Shown here piece by piece: positions 1-8,904 of a DNA stretch of 64,000 nucleotides. The stretch comes from Odontesthes bonariensis (Eukaryota > Chordata > Actinopteri > Atheriniformes > Atherinopsidae), in the NCBI RefSeq assembly GCF_027942865.1, contig NC_134516.1:26777038-26841037 (forward strand), given 5' to 3'. The translations under genes were made by a program, and so were the position numbers. The notes beneath the pieces are model-generated. The model was not told the DNA's origin and did no database searches. It saw only the letters and a list, made by a program, of their open reading frames with translations. Each line of letters starts with the position of its first letter. Positions within the stretch are counted from its first letter, which is position 1.

Positions 1-3000
1 CCAGCTTCATTTTCATTTTCCCCCACCTCGCCCTCAATCATTTTCACCCATTCGCTCGGCATTCCCTCCCTTATTTTCGCCATTACCCCTTCTGCCGTTC
101 TCAGCGCCATCTCATCCCCCCTTTCTTTCACCTCGTCCACCATCACCTGTGCCCTCATAAATCCTGGTACATATTCATACACTATATCCCTCACTTTCCT
201 GATCCCTGCCCTCCACATCAGCCTATTATATATTGTGCTCCCCCCACACGTGATTTTTGGGTTTAAAAACACTGGCTGCTCCCACACCTGCCTCACATTC
301 TTACATTCATACTCCACATTTTTCACAAACTCCCCCCACGCTCCCAGCACCTCCTTATGAAACTCAGACACTCCGCTCAACATACCTTCCTTCAAATCCA
401 TGTACACCGCACTCCCACCACATCCACCACATTCATCTATTGCCCTCCCTAGAAACACCTTCCACACTTGATCTTTTTTATTTTTTAAATATCTTACCAT
501 CATTTTCACTCTCATTGCTTTCTTTTTCCTTTCTAAATTTATTAGTTTTAACCCACCATCCTCGTACTCATTCTCCAACACCTCCCTAGCTATCCTCACT
601 CCTTTCCCATCCCATAAAAACTCATTCACCATTCTCTCCATCTCCTTCAACACTCTCTCAGGCACATCCAACACATTCATCACATAACCAATCTTACTCA
701 CTATTAACGCATTCACTACCACCACCTTCCCCCTCAGTGTAAGCCCTCTCTTCTTCCAAAACTCCAGTGTTTTTTTGATGCTATTCATTAGCCCTTCATA
801 CTGCATATCTCTCCCTTCTCTGGCCTCTATCCCTAAGTTTACACCTAACACTTTAAAATAATCCTTCTTCTCCTTCAACCCTAGTTCTGTTTGCCCTGCT
901 CTACCTGCCCCTATATACATGACCTCTGACTTTTCTTTGTTCAATTTGCCCCTGATGCCCTACCATACAGCTCTACACTCTCTAAGACCTCAGCTACGCT
1001 CTCCCTGTCCCTTACCGTAACTGTCGTGTCATCTGCATACTGATAAACTAAACTTCTGTGCCCCCCTGGCAACTCTATGCCTCTGATCCTGTCGTTTTTC
1101 TCCAGCATCGCCGCTAAAGGCTCTGCAGATATCGAGTACAGCAGAGCCGATAGCGGACACCCTTGCCTAACTGACCTCTCTAATATAAACGTGTCTGTGA
1201 TTATCCCATTTATTTTAACACAACTAACTGCCCTATCATATAACCTCTTAATCCATCCCACTAACCTCTCCCCAAACCCTACCTTTTCTAACACCCTGTA
1301 CAAGTATGTGTGGTCTACTCTGTCAAATGCTTTGTTCAGATCTAAGCTAACCACTAACCCTCCTGTTCCTCCCTTCATGTAATCTATCGTGTCCCTGATG
1401 CTACTTATTGTGTCTGCTATGTCCCTACCTGGTATGCTGTAAGCCTGTGTGCTTCCCACCACCGTCCCTATTACTCTTTTGATCCTGTTTGCTAGCACCC
1501 GTGCTAATATTTTATAATCTCCATTTAACATGCTCAGTGGTCTGTAGTTTTCTAATCTGTCCCTATCCCCTTTCTTGTGTATTATACTAACTAATCCTGT
1601 CATCATACTAACTGGCATCTCTCCCTTTTCTTCTATCCATTTAAATAGTTTATCTAACACAGGCACTAATTCCTCTCTAAACTCTCTGTAGAATTCCCCT
1701 GTCAACCCATCTAACCCTGGACTCTTATTCCTCCCTAACCCCCCTATCGCTTTCTCTATTTCTCCCGTCCCTATCTCACCCTCACACATGTCCCTGCCCT
1801 CCTCTGTTAGCCTAGCCCTCACCTTTGCTATTACCTGCCCTATGCTCTCCTCATCTACTTCTTCTTTCCTAAATAAATCCCTATAAAACTCTTCTACTCT
1901 ATCCGCTATCCCTACAAAATCTTTTATCTTCTCTCCCTTCTTCCCTTCTACCTGTTCTAAGAAATTCCTCTTCTGCTTTGTCTTCTCTAACCCTAAAAAA
2001 AACCCTGTGCACTTCTCTCCCTCAATGGCGTATCTGGCCCTGCTTCTAACTATCGCTCCCATACACTTCTTCTGCTCTATCCCTTTCAGCTCCTCCTTAA
2101 TTCCTATATACCTCCCTAAATCATGTCCTGCTTCCCTATCTGCTCTCTCTGCTTCTCTGTCTAATTCTCGCTTTAACCTCTGTTCTCTTTCCTTCTCTTC
2201 CCTACTCCTGTTTCTACTATAAGCTATGCTCAAATCCTTTATCTCCTCTTTAAAGCTTTCCCACCACCTCCCAATGTCATCCTCATACATGTTTTCATTT
2301 ATTCTCCTTGCAATACATTCTCTCACTTTCTCCTTATACTTTCTTTCTTTCAGCAACTCACCATTCAAACACCACACTCCCCCCCCCCGCCTCCTCTCTA
2401 TGCCTTGTCCTAAACTAAACCCTACTATCATGTGGTCGCTCAGTGCAGTTACCCTATATTCTATCTTACCTCTCTTATTCTCTATGTCCCTCGTACTGAG
2501 CACTAAATCTATCCGGCTCTGCTTTAACACCCCTCTCACCACTTGCCTCCTTGTGAACTCCCTCTTCTCTGGATTCCTCTCCCTCCATACATCTATCAAT
2601 CCGTTCACTCTCATTACCTCTTTCAACACACCTCTTGTAGAGTCGCTCTTAAAGCACACACTCGCAGATGCATCCTGTCTCCCACACCATACGTTAAAGT
2701 CTCCCACCACCATGCAGTTCTCCCCACACATTCCTCCTATTCCCTCAAAAAAGACCTTTCTCTCCTTCTCCTCATTTGGTGCATACACATTTATTAGTCT
2801 GTATTCTTTCCCCACATAATCAAACGTGATCCCTATCACTCGCCCCTCCCCATCATCCACACACTTCTTTATATTGCCGACTACTCCCCTCTTCACTAAA
2901 ATAGCCACCCCTCTGGACTTTGCCCCACTATTATTCACATACATTTCTCCCATCCATTCCTTCTTAACTTCTCTCATGCACTCCTCATCCCAATGTGTCT

Positions 3001-3136
3001 CTTGCACACACATAATATCCCCGTCACACACCTGCCAGGCTTGTTGCCTTCTGTTGTTGTCACGCAGCCCATTTACATTAAACGATGTAATTTTTAACAT
3101 AAATAGTATTATATACACAATTATTTTTCTCTTCAT
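1..3136 (-). pseudogene. LINE ORF2 (endonuclease-reverse transcriptase), frameshifted, incomplete at edge
   Basis: Enzyme that nicks target DNA and primes reverse transcription there. Residues about 13-245 are the APE-type endonuclease: SFNVNGL, VQETHW, NVYAPN, GDFN, SRIDLVL and LSDH motifs are all visible. The reverse transcriptase follows from about residue 440: NKSPGLDGL, ENYRPLS, SLDLNKAFDRV, RQGCPLS and catalytic YADD. The frame ends at 941 because one C present in copy 2 (in tcaatttcgcccc) is missing near 947; the expected C-terminal reading resumes in another frame down to position 1. The ATG at 3136 overlaps the ORF1 stop; a second Met 12 codons on starts the conserved MLKITSFNVNG. 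Confidence 0.85.
3133..3136 (-). promoter_or_regulatory. ORF1 stop / ORF2 start overlap (ATGA)
   Basis: The ORF2 ATG (3136-3134) shares two bases with the ORF1 TGA (3135-3133). The same overlap is kept in copy 2 (13236-13233). Overlapping stop-start codons are known to couple ORF2 translation to ORF1 by reinitiation in the silkworm LINE SART1; the same mechanism is inferred here. Confidence 0.6.
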
Positions 3137-4620
3137 TTTAAACTCTTTTTCACCTTCCCAATCCTTTTCACTTCTCTTTTCCCCAGAGGCCTTTTTCTAG
3201 TTGCCATCACCTCCTCCATGTTATCCCCACTGCTGTCTGTTACTTCACCCATTGCCCATTCACATTCCTGCCCTGCCCGCAAGTCCTCCCTTGACCCCCC
3301 TACCCCCCCTCCCCGCTGCCTCCTCAGTCCTCTGCTTGCTCCACTCGTCTGCCGTCTTCTTCTCTCCACCATGGCTCTCCTCTCCTCTCCTCTGTCCTCT
3401 CCTTGCTCGCTGCCGTTGTGGCCATCTCTCTCCTTCTCCCCTCTCATCTGCGTTGGTGTCTCCTCCACCACCGTCAGGTCCTCCTCCTCTCCGTCTCGCT
3501 CGCCTCCCTCCTCCATCTGCTCCACCTCTCCGTCAACGAGCTCCAGGTTCTCTCCTTCACATCCGCTCTGCTCCTCCTCTCCGTCAACGAGCTCCGAGCT
3601 CACTGCTCCACCTCCGCTCTGCTCCTCCTCTCCGTCAACCAGCTCCAGGCTCTCTGCTCCACCTCCGTTCTGCTCCTCCTCTCCGCCAACAATCTCCTGG
3701 CTCGCTCCTCCACCTCCGCTCTGCTCCTCCTGTTCTCCGTTGTGCTGCTCTTTGTCTGTCCCATTATTGCACTCTCGTGCGTAATGCCCCTGTTTTGCGC
3801 ACTTATGGCACTTGAATTCCGGACATTCTCTTAGAATATGTCCCGGCTGGATGCATAGCCGGCATACTTTAACTTGTCTGTCATGTATTACACGAAAGTA
3901 TTCTCCCCCCTCCAGGGTTTCAAACTTGGTCGAATACGGCAGCGATTGCACTTTGTCGTTGAATTGCACCTTGCAAAATCGCGTGCCGTCGGCCACGTCT
4001 GTTCCAGGCCATTTCCTCCTTTTAATCAGTGAAGTTGCCTTCACCCCCCAAGTTGCTAATTTTTGGCATATTTCCTCGTCAGTGATGTACGGGGGCAAGT
4101 TAAGGAAGGATACAACCAGTTCATTGCTTCGAACTTCCTTTGCCATTACCCGCACTCCCTTCAATAAGAAGCCGTCCATGAGGCGCGCCTTGCCTTTCCC
4201 GTCCTGCATGGTGATTTCATATGTGCTCTTTGCCTTCATTCTGCAGGCAAGAACTATACCGCAGCTTTCTTTTATGCCTCTCAGCAACTCCATCAAAGTC
4301 ACTTTGTCTGGCCCTGCTAGCTCCACAATCACGGTCAGCTCCTTTTTGAAGCCGCCGTCTTTCACATTTTCTCTGTCATTCTTCATATTCTCTTCATTCA
4401 AACTCGCACTTCTGCTTTCTCCATTCCAAATTGCTGCATTCACTTCTCCATTCTTTCTCACTTTCTCTCCTCCATTTTCATTTTCTCCTTTATTCATACC
4501 TTCATTTACTCTCCTAATCTCGCTTTCTTTCCCACCATCATTCACTCGCCTGTCATTCGTCAGCCGTTCTCCATTGTTCAGTATCGTTGTCATTTTCCGT
4601 TCCATTGTTTCGTTTGCCAT
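3133..4620 (-). CDS. LINE ORF1 protein with two CCHC zinc knuckles
   Basis: Nucleic-acid-binding chaperone-type ORF1 of the LINE, open for 495 codons from the Met of MANETMERK (4620); the frame is open for 28 codons further upstream, but that stretch reads like leader sequence. Order: charged Asn/Glu-rich N-terminus, a conserved central domain, then two CX2CX4HX4C knuckles (CRLCIQPGHILREC and CHKCAKQGHYAREC), then an acidic tandem repeat of about 17 residues of the EEQSGGGAESLELVDGE type, and a basic Arg/Lys-rich tail. It overlaps ORF2 by ATGA. This copy looks intact, unlike the same gene in copy 2. Confidence 0.85.
   Translation of the reverse strand: MANETMERKMTTILNNGERLTNDRRVNDGGKESEIRRVNEGMNKGENENGGEKVRKNGEVNAAIWNGESRSASLNEENMKNDRENVKDGGFKKELTVIVELAGPDKVTLMELLRGIKESCGIVLACRMKAKSTYEITMQDGKGKARLMDGFLLKGVRVMAKEVRSNELVVSFLNLPPYITDEEICQKLATWGVKATSLIKRRKWPGTDVADGTRFCKVQFNDKVQSLPYSTKFETLEGGEYFRVIHDRQVKVCRLCIQPGHILRECPEFKCHKCAKQGHYARECNNGTDKEQHNGEQEEQSGGGGASQEIVGGEEEQNGGGAESLELVDGEEEQSGGGAVSSELVDGEEEQSGCEGENLELVDGEVEQMEEGGERDGEEEDLTVVEETPTQMRGEKERDGHNGSEQGEDRGEERRAMVERRRRQTSGASRGLRRQRGGGVGGSREDLRAGQECEWAMGEVTDSSGDNMEEVMATRKRPLGKREVKRIGKVKKSLK
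3520..3735 (-). repeat. In-frame 51-bp minisatellite in ORF1, short allele
   Basis: About four 51-bp units (17 codons) encoding acidic Glu/Gly/Ser repeats. Copy 2 has roughly ten units at the matching place (13620-14140), so the array changes length between element copies while staying in frame. Confidence 0.8.
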
Positions 4621-4839
4621 GTTATCCGTCCGGTTACAAAAACACACGAAACGAGGACGTTCCCCCGAACAGCGAAGCTGCTGGGGGAATAAAACAAAAC
4701 ACACAACTATACAAACAAATCTAACTCACACACGATCAGTCAAAACACTCACCAAACACTTTCACTCACTCTTTCAAACGCACGCGCTCTCTCTCAATCA
4801 AATTGCTGCAGGGCACCGACTGTCACAAGTGATCATGGG
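4621..4839 (-). other. LINE 5' leader
   Basis: Non-coding start of the element, about 220 bp, ending at the 5S junction. It has A-rich and T-rich stretches and a short direct repeat of cactc-type motifs. Pol III or Pol II promoter elements of its own are not evident; transcription from the surrounding 5S context is possible but unproved. Confidence 0.5.
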
Positions 4840-4854
4840 GGTGTGGCCGTAAGC
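4840..4854 (-). pseudogene. 5S rRNA 5' stub cut off by LINE copy 1
   Basis: Nucleotides 1-15 of a minus-strand 5S gene (GCTTACGGCCACACC). The rest of that gene must lie beyond the LINE, outside the window. The upstream TATA-like box and hairpin (4880-4905) are preserved. Confidence 0.85.
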
Positions 4855-5181
4855 CAGCAATGGAATCACAAACCAGCTCTTTATAGATTCTGAAACAGAA
4901 TCTGTTATTGTATTCCGACTTGTAAAATAGAACTATACTGTTTAGAGAAGACGCAGTTTATGAGCATGTCGTGGGATTGAGCTTCCCTGGTTTCTCTATA
5001 TGACAACGGACACAAAACTACACACAGGGAACAGAGGCTTTTGACAGACACTAAGTTATCTGAGAGTCCCATTTTCAGCTGCAAAGAACAATCACATCAG
5101 GGAAGTCAACGTGCAGGCTCAACAGCAGCCTCTCAAGCCAGCTCTCTGGTAAAAATAGGGGAAACGTATGGTTCCAGCACC

Positions 5182-5188
5182 TATATAA
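5182..5188 (+). promoter_or_regulatory. TATA-like box of plus-strand 5S gene
   Basis: TATATAA at about -31 to -25 of the plus gene, in a tatataacatatatt stretch. Repeated in every unit; the preceding base varies (ctatataa in units 1 and 5, ccatataa elsewhere). An upstream TATA-like element near -28 is common in fish 5S genes. Confidence 0.55.
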
Positions 5189-5212
5189 CATATATTTGTC
5201 ACAGGGACTGTG

Positions 5213-5332
5213 GCTTACGGCCACACCGCCCTGAACACGCCCGATCTCGTCCGATCTCGGAAGCCAAGCAGGGTCGGGCCTGGTTAGTACTTGGATGGGA
5301 GACCGCTTGGGAATACCAGGTGCTGTAAGCTT
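5213..5332 (+). rRNA. 5S rRNA, plus type, unit 1
   Basis: 120-nt vertebrate 5S sequence starting GCTTACGGCC and ending GTAAGCTT, RNA component of the large ribosomal subunit transcribed by Pol III. Internal promoter: box A (nt 50-64) is canonical, box C (nt 80-97) has T at nt 95. It carries G at nt 16 where the vertebrate standard is A. Followed by a T6 terminator. Confidence 0.95.
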
Positions 5333-5336
5333 TTTT
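5331..5336 (+). terminator. Pol III T6 terminator of plus-type 5S
   Basis: Run of six T right after GTAAGC; the same run follows each plus-type gene. Confidence 0.8.
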
Positions 5337-5625
5337 CTCTTCTCTCTGCGGCCTGCATGTAACATCTGACCATCACCGTGTGCCACACAGACACCAGGAA
5401 GTTAACCAGCTTGGGCTGCTGCTGATTGGTTGGCAGACACCTCTGTTTCTGTTTGGCTCTCAGTCTCCATGTTGCTGATCCTGGATCTGCTGAGATGTCC
5501 CAGGCCATTGTTGGCTTTGATCCTCATACATTTAACTTTGTCCTCAGAAAGGACAAGTTCCAAAAAGTCAAACAGGGACTAGTTTTGCATTTGACGTAGC
5601 CAAACTGCATGCGCCTGGAGAAGCC

Positions 5626-5629
5626 AAAA
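5626..5629 (-). terminator. Pol III T4 terminator of minus-type 5S
   Basis: TTTT on the minus strand after GTAAGCC, minimal length for vertebrate Pol III termination; present in all minus-type copies. Confidence 0.7.
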
Positions 5630-5748
5630 GGCTTACAGCACCTGGTATTCCCAGGCGGTCTCCCATCCAAGTACTAACCAGGCCCGACTCTGCTTGGCTT
5701 CTGAGATCTGACGAGATCAGGCGTGTTCAGGGTGGTGTGGCCGTAAGC
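5629..5748 (-). rRNA. 5S rRNA, minus type, unit 1
   Basis: Full-length 5S gene facing the plus gene. Relative to the plus type it has A16, T30, A40, A47, A60 and C95. Its box C is canonical, but A60 falls in box A. Either a second expressed 5S class or a pseudogene class; sequence alone does not decide. Confidence 0.85.
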
Positions 5749-5773
5749 CAGCAATGGAATCACAAACCAGCTC

Positions 5774-5779
5774 TTTATA
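5774..5779 (-). promoter_or_regulatory. TATA box of minus-type 5S
   Basis: TATAAA on the minus strand, 26-31 bp upstream of the gene start at 5748; repeated in all units and in the stubs beside both LINEs. Confidence 0.6.
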
Positions 5780-5797
5780 GATTCTGAGACAGAATCT
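5779..5797. repeat. Small hairpin upstream of minus-type 5S
   Basis: Perfect 8-bp inverted repeat AGATTCTG/CAGAATCT with a 3-nt loop, next to the TATA box. The loop reads aga in internal units and aaa beside both LINE 5' ends. Confidence 0.55.
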
Positions 5798-6106
5798 GTT
5801 ATTGTATTCCGACTTGTAAAATAGAACTATACTGTTTAGAGAAGACGCAGTTTATGAGCATGTCGTGGGATTGAGCTTCCCTGGTTTCTCTATATGACAA
5901 CGGACACAAAACTACACACAGGGAACAGAGGCTTTTGACAGACACTAAGTTATCTGAGAGTCCCATTTTCAGCTGCAGAGAACAATCACATCAGGGAAGT
6001 CAACGTGCAGGCTCAACAGCAGCCTCTCAAGCCAGCTCTCTGGTAAAAATAGGGGAAACGTATGGTTCCAGCACCCATATAACATATATTTGTCACAGGG
6101 ACTGTG

Positions 6107-6226
6107 GCTTACGGCCACACCGCCCTGAACACGCCCGATCTCGTCCGATCTCGGAAGCCAAGCAGGGTCGGGCCTGGTTAGTACTTGGATGGGAGACCGC
6201 TTGGGAATACCAGGTGCTGTAAGCTT
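6107..6226 (+). rRNA. 5S rRNA, plus type, unit 2
   Basis: Same 120-nt sequence as the unit 1 plus gene, 894 bp downstream, with TATA-like box and T6 terminator. Confidence 0.95.
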
Positions 6227-6522
6227 TTTTCTCTTCTCTCTGCGGCCTGCATGTAACATCTGACCATCACCGTGTGCCACACAGACACCAGGAAGTTAAC
6301 CAGCTTGGGCTGCTGCTGATTGGTTGGCACACACCTCTGTTTCTGTTTGGCTCTCAGTCTCCATGTTGCTGATCCTGGATCTGCTGAGATGTCCCAGGCC
6401 ATTGTTGGCTTTGATCCTCATACATTTAACTTTGTCCTCAGAAAGGACAAGTTCCAAAAAGTCAAACAGGGACTAGTTTTGCATTTGACGTAGCCAAACT
6501 GCATGCGCCTGGAGAAGCCAAA

Positions 6523-6642
6523 AGGCTTACAGCACCTGGTATTCCCAGGCGGTCTCCCATCCAAGTACTAACCAGGCCCGACTCTGCTTGGCTTCTGAGA
6601 TCTGACGAGATCAGGCGTGTTCAGGGTGGTGTGGCCGTAAGC
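6523..6642 (-). rRNA. 5S rRNA, minus type, unit 2
   Basis: Same as the unit 1 minus-type gene; full length, T4 terminator. Confidence 0.85.
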
Positions 6643-7000
6643 CAGCAATGGAATCACAAACCAGCTCTTTATAGATTCTGAGACAGAATCTGTTATTGTA
6701 TTCCGACTTGTAAAATAGAACTATACTGTTTAGAGAAGACGCAGTTTATGAGCATGTCGTGGGATTGAGCTTCCCTGGTTTCTCTATATGACAACGGACA
6801 CAAAACTACACACAGGGAACAGAGGCTTTTGACAGACACTAAGTTATCTGAGAGTCCCATTTTCAGCTGCAAAGAACAATCACATCAGGGAAGTCAACGT
6901 GCAGGCTCAACAGCAGCCTCTCAAGCCAGCTCTCTGGTAAAAATAGGGGAAACGTATGGTTCCAGCACCCATATAACATATATTTGTCACAGGGACTGTG

Positions 7001-7120
7001 GCTTACGGCCACACCGCCCTGAACACGCCCGATCTCGTCCGATCTCGGAAGCCAAGCAGGGTCGGGCCTGGTTAGTACTTGGATGGGAGACCGCTTGGGA
7101 ATACCAGGTGCTGTAAGCTT
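7001..7120 (+). rRNA. 5S rRNA, plus type, unit 3
   Basis: Identical layout and sequence to units 1 and 2. Confidence 0.95.
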
Positions 7121-7416
7121 TTTTCTCTTCTCTCTGCGGCCTGCATGTAACATCTGACCATCACCGTGTGCCACACAGACACCAGGAAGTTAACCAGCTT
7201 GGGCTGCTGCTGATTGGTTGGCAGACACCTCTGTTTCTGTTTGGCTCTCAGTCTCCATGTTGCTGATCCTGGATCTGCTGAGATGTCCCAGGCCATTGTT
7301 GGCTTTGATCCTCATACATTTAACTTTGTCCTCAGAAAGGACAAGTTCCAAAAAGTCAAACAGGGACTAGTTTTGCATTTGACGTAGCCAAACTGCATGC
7401 GCCTGGAGAAGCCAAA

Positions 7417-7536
7417 AGGCTTACAGCACCTGGTATTCCCAGGCGGTCTCCCATCCAAGTACTAACCAGGCCCGACTCTGCTTGGCTTCTGAGATCTGAC
7501 GAGATCAGGCGTGTTCAGGGTGGTGTGGCCGTAAGC
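7417..7536 (-). rRNA. 5S rRNA, minus type, unit 3
   Basis: Full-length minus-type gene, same diagnostic bases as unit 1. Confidence 0.85.
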
Positions 7537-7894
7537 CAGCAATGGAATCACAAACCAGCTCTTTATAGATTCTGAGACAGAATCTGTTATTGTATTCCGA
7601 CTTGTAAAATAGAACTATACTGTTTAGAGAAGACGCAGTTTATGAGCATGTCGTGGGATTGAGCTTCCCTGGTTTCTCTATATGACAACGGACACAAAAC
7701 TACACACAGGGAACAGAGGCTTTTGACAGACACTAAGTTATCTGAGAGTCCCATTTTCAGCTGCAGAGAACAATCACATCAGGGAAGTCAACGTGCAGGC
7801 TCAACAGCAGCCTCTCAAGCCAGCTCTCTGGTAAAAATAGGGGAAACGTATGGTTCCAGCACCCATATAACATATATTTGTCACAGGGACTGTG

Positions 7895-8014
7895 GCTTAC
7901 GGCCACACCGCCCTGAACACGCCCGATCTCGTCCGATCTCGGAAGCCAAGCAGGGTCGGGCCTGGTTAGTACTTGGATGGGAGACCGCTTGGGAATACCA
8001 GGTGCTGTAAGCTT
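7895..8014 (+). rRNA. 5S rRNA, plus type, unit 4
   Basis: Full-length plus gene, last before LINE copy 2. Confidence 0.95.
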
Positions 8015-8310
8015 TTTTCTCTTCTCTCTGCGGCCTGCATGTAACATCTGACCATCACCGTGTGCCACACAGACACCAGGAAGTTAACCAGCTTGGGCTG
8101 CTGCTGATTGGTTGGCAGACACCTCTGTTTCTGTTTGGCTCTCAGTCTCCATGTTGCTGATCCTGGATCTGCTGAGATGTCCCAGGCCATTGTTGGCTTT
8201 GATCCTCATACATTTAACTTTGTCCTCAGAAAGGACAAGTTCCAAAAAGTCAAACAGGGACTAGTTTTGCATTTGACGTAGCCAAACTGCATGCGCCTGG
8301 AGAAGCCAAA

Positions 8311-8409
8311 AGGCTTACAGCACCTGGTATTCCCAGGCGGTCTCCCATCCAAGTACTAACCAGGCCCGACTCTGCTTGGCTTCTGAGATCTGACGAGATC
8401 AGTCGTGTT
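8311..8409 (-). pseudogene. 5S rRNA 3' part cut by LINE copy 2
   Basis: Minus-type 5S nucleotides 120 down to about 22, ending in the LINE poly-A. One base differs near the junction (agtcgtg for aggcgtg). The matching 5' stub (nt 1-15) lies at 14991-15005; nt 16-21 are absent from both sides. Confidence 0.9.
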
Positions 8410-8429
8410 TTTTTTTTTTTTTTTTTTTT
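8410..8429 (-). other. LINE poly-A tail
   Basis: Uninterrupted T run on the plus strand marking the 3' end of copy 2; the two T bases before it can equally be 5S nt 22-23, so the exact junction is ambiguous by two bases. Confidence 0.85.
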
Positions 8430-8552
8430 CTCTTTTATTATCAAAAAGTACAAATTTCACCATACATCAAATCACATATTTACATGTATACTCATTTGAA
8501 CCTTATATACACATATATTATTTACAATACAGTCAAAGCAAAAACACAAATT

Positions 8553-8890
8553 TGTGAGGCTATCATTGGGTCTTCTCCCTCTCTTCCATCCCACAGACCT
8601 TCTCACGAAACCATATAAATGGAACCAAAAGACAGAAATCCATTATGACAGAACAAAAAATTAGTGAGACAGCCCGTGGTTCTTCACTTCCCTCTCGCCC
8701 ACAGGCCCCCTCACCAACCCATAGAAATAAAAATAAAATTTAAACAATAAAAATATAACTCTTAACAGAAAAAACAGCTTGACAAAACTAAAACTAAAAC
8801 TAAAACAAGTGAGACAGCCTGTCGGTCTTCTCCTTCTCCTCGCGCCCACAGGCCCCCTCACCAAACCATTGAAATAAATAAAAACATTAA
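8553..8890 (-). repeat. Three tandem copies in LINE 3' UTR
   Basis: A segment beginning gtgag(a/g)c and running through cccacaggccccctcacca to an A-rich end occurs three times (from about 8553, 8663 and 8811). Tandem 3' UTR repeats are seen in several LINE families and may be recognised by the reverse transcriptase; that role is inferred. Confidence 0.65.
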
Positions 8891-8904
8891 AAGCCACCCT
8901 TGCT

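Larger units (their letters stand above)
1..4839 (-). mobile_element. Tx1-clade (Mutsu-like) LINE, copy 1, 3' end outside window
   Basis: Non-LTR retrotransposon read on the minus strand: 5' leader (4839-4621), ORF1 with zinc knuckles, ORF2 with APE endonuclease and reverse transcriptase; the ORF2 C-terminus and 3' tail run off the left edge. Its 5' end abuts the first 15 nucleotides of a minus-strand 5S rRNA gene (4840-4854), exactly as in the second copy at 14990/14991. Established knowledge: Tx1-clade LINEs called Mutsu insert in 5S rRNA genes of fish; I assign it there from target and domain order, not from a search. The clade call is firmer than the family name. The copy is not intact (ORF2 frameshift). 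Confidence 0.85.

Noticed and set aside
3201-4852. Ser/Pro/Leu-rich plus-strand open frames opposite LINE ORF1 (also 12926-14221)
   Set aside because: Mirror of the ORF1 minisatellite and charged region on the antisense strand; not conserved as protein between the two copies.
5041-8190. Repeated open frames of 74-103 aa in each 5S unit
   Set aside because: They run through the 5S genes and recur only because the unit recurs; no domain and no codon signature.
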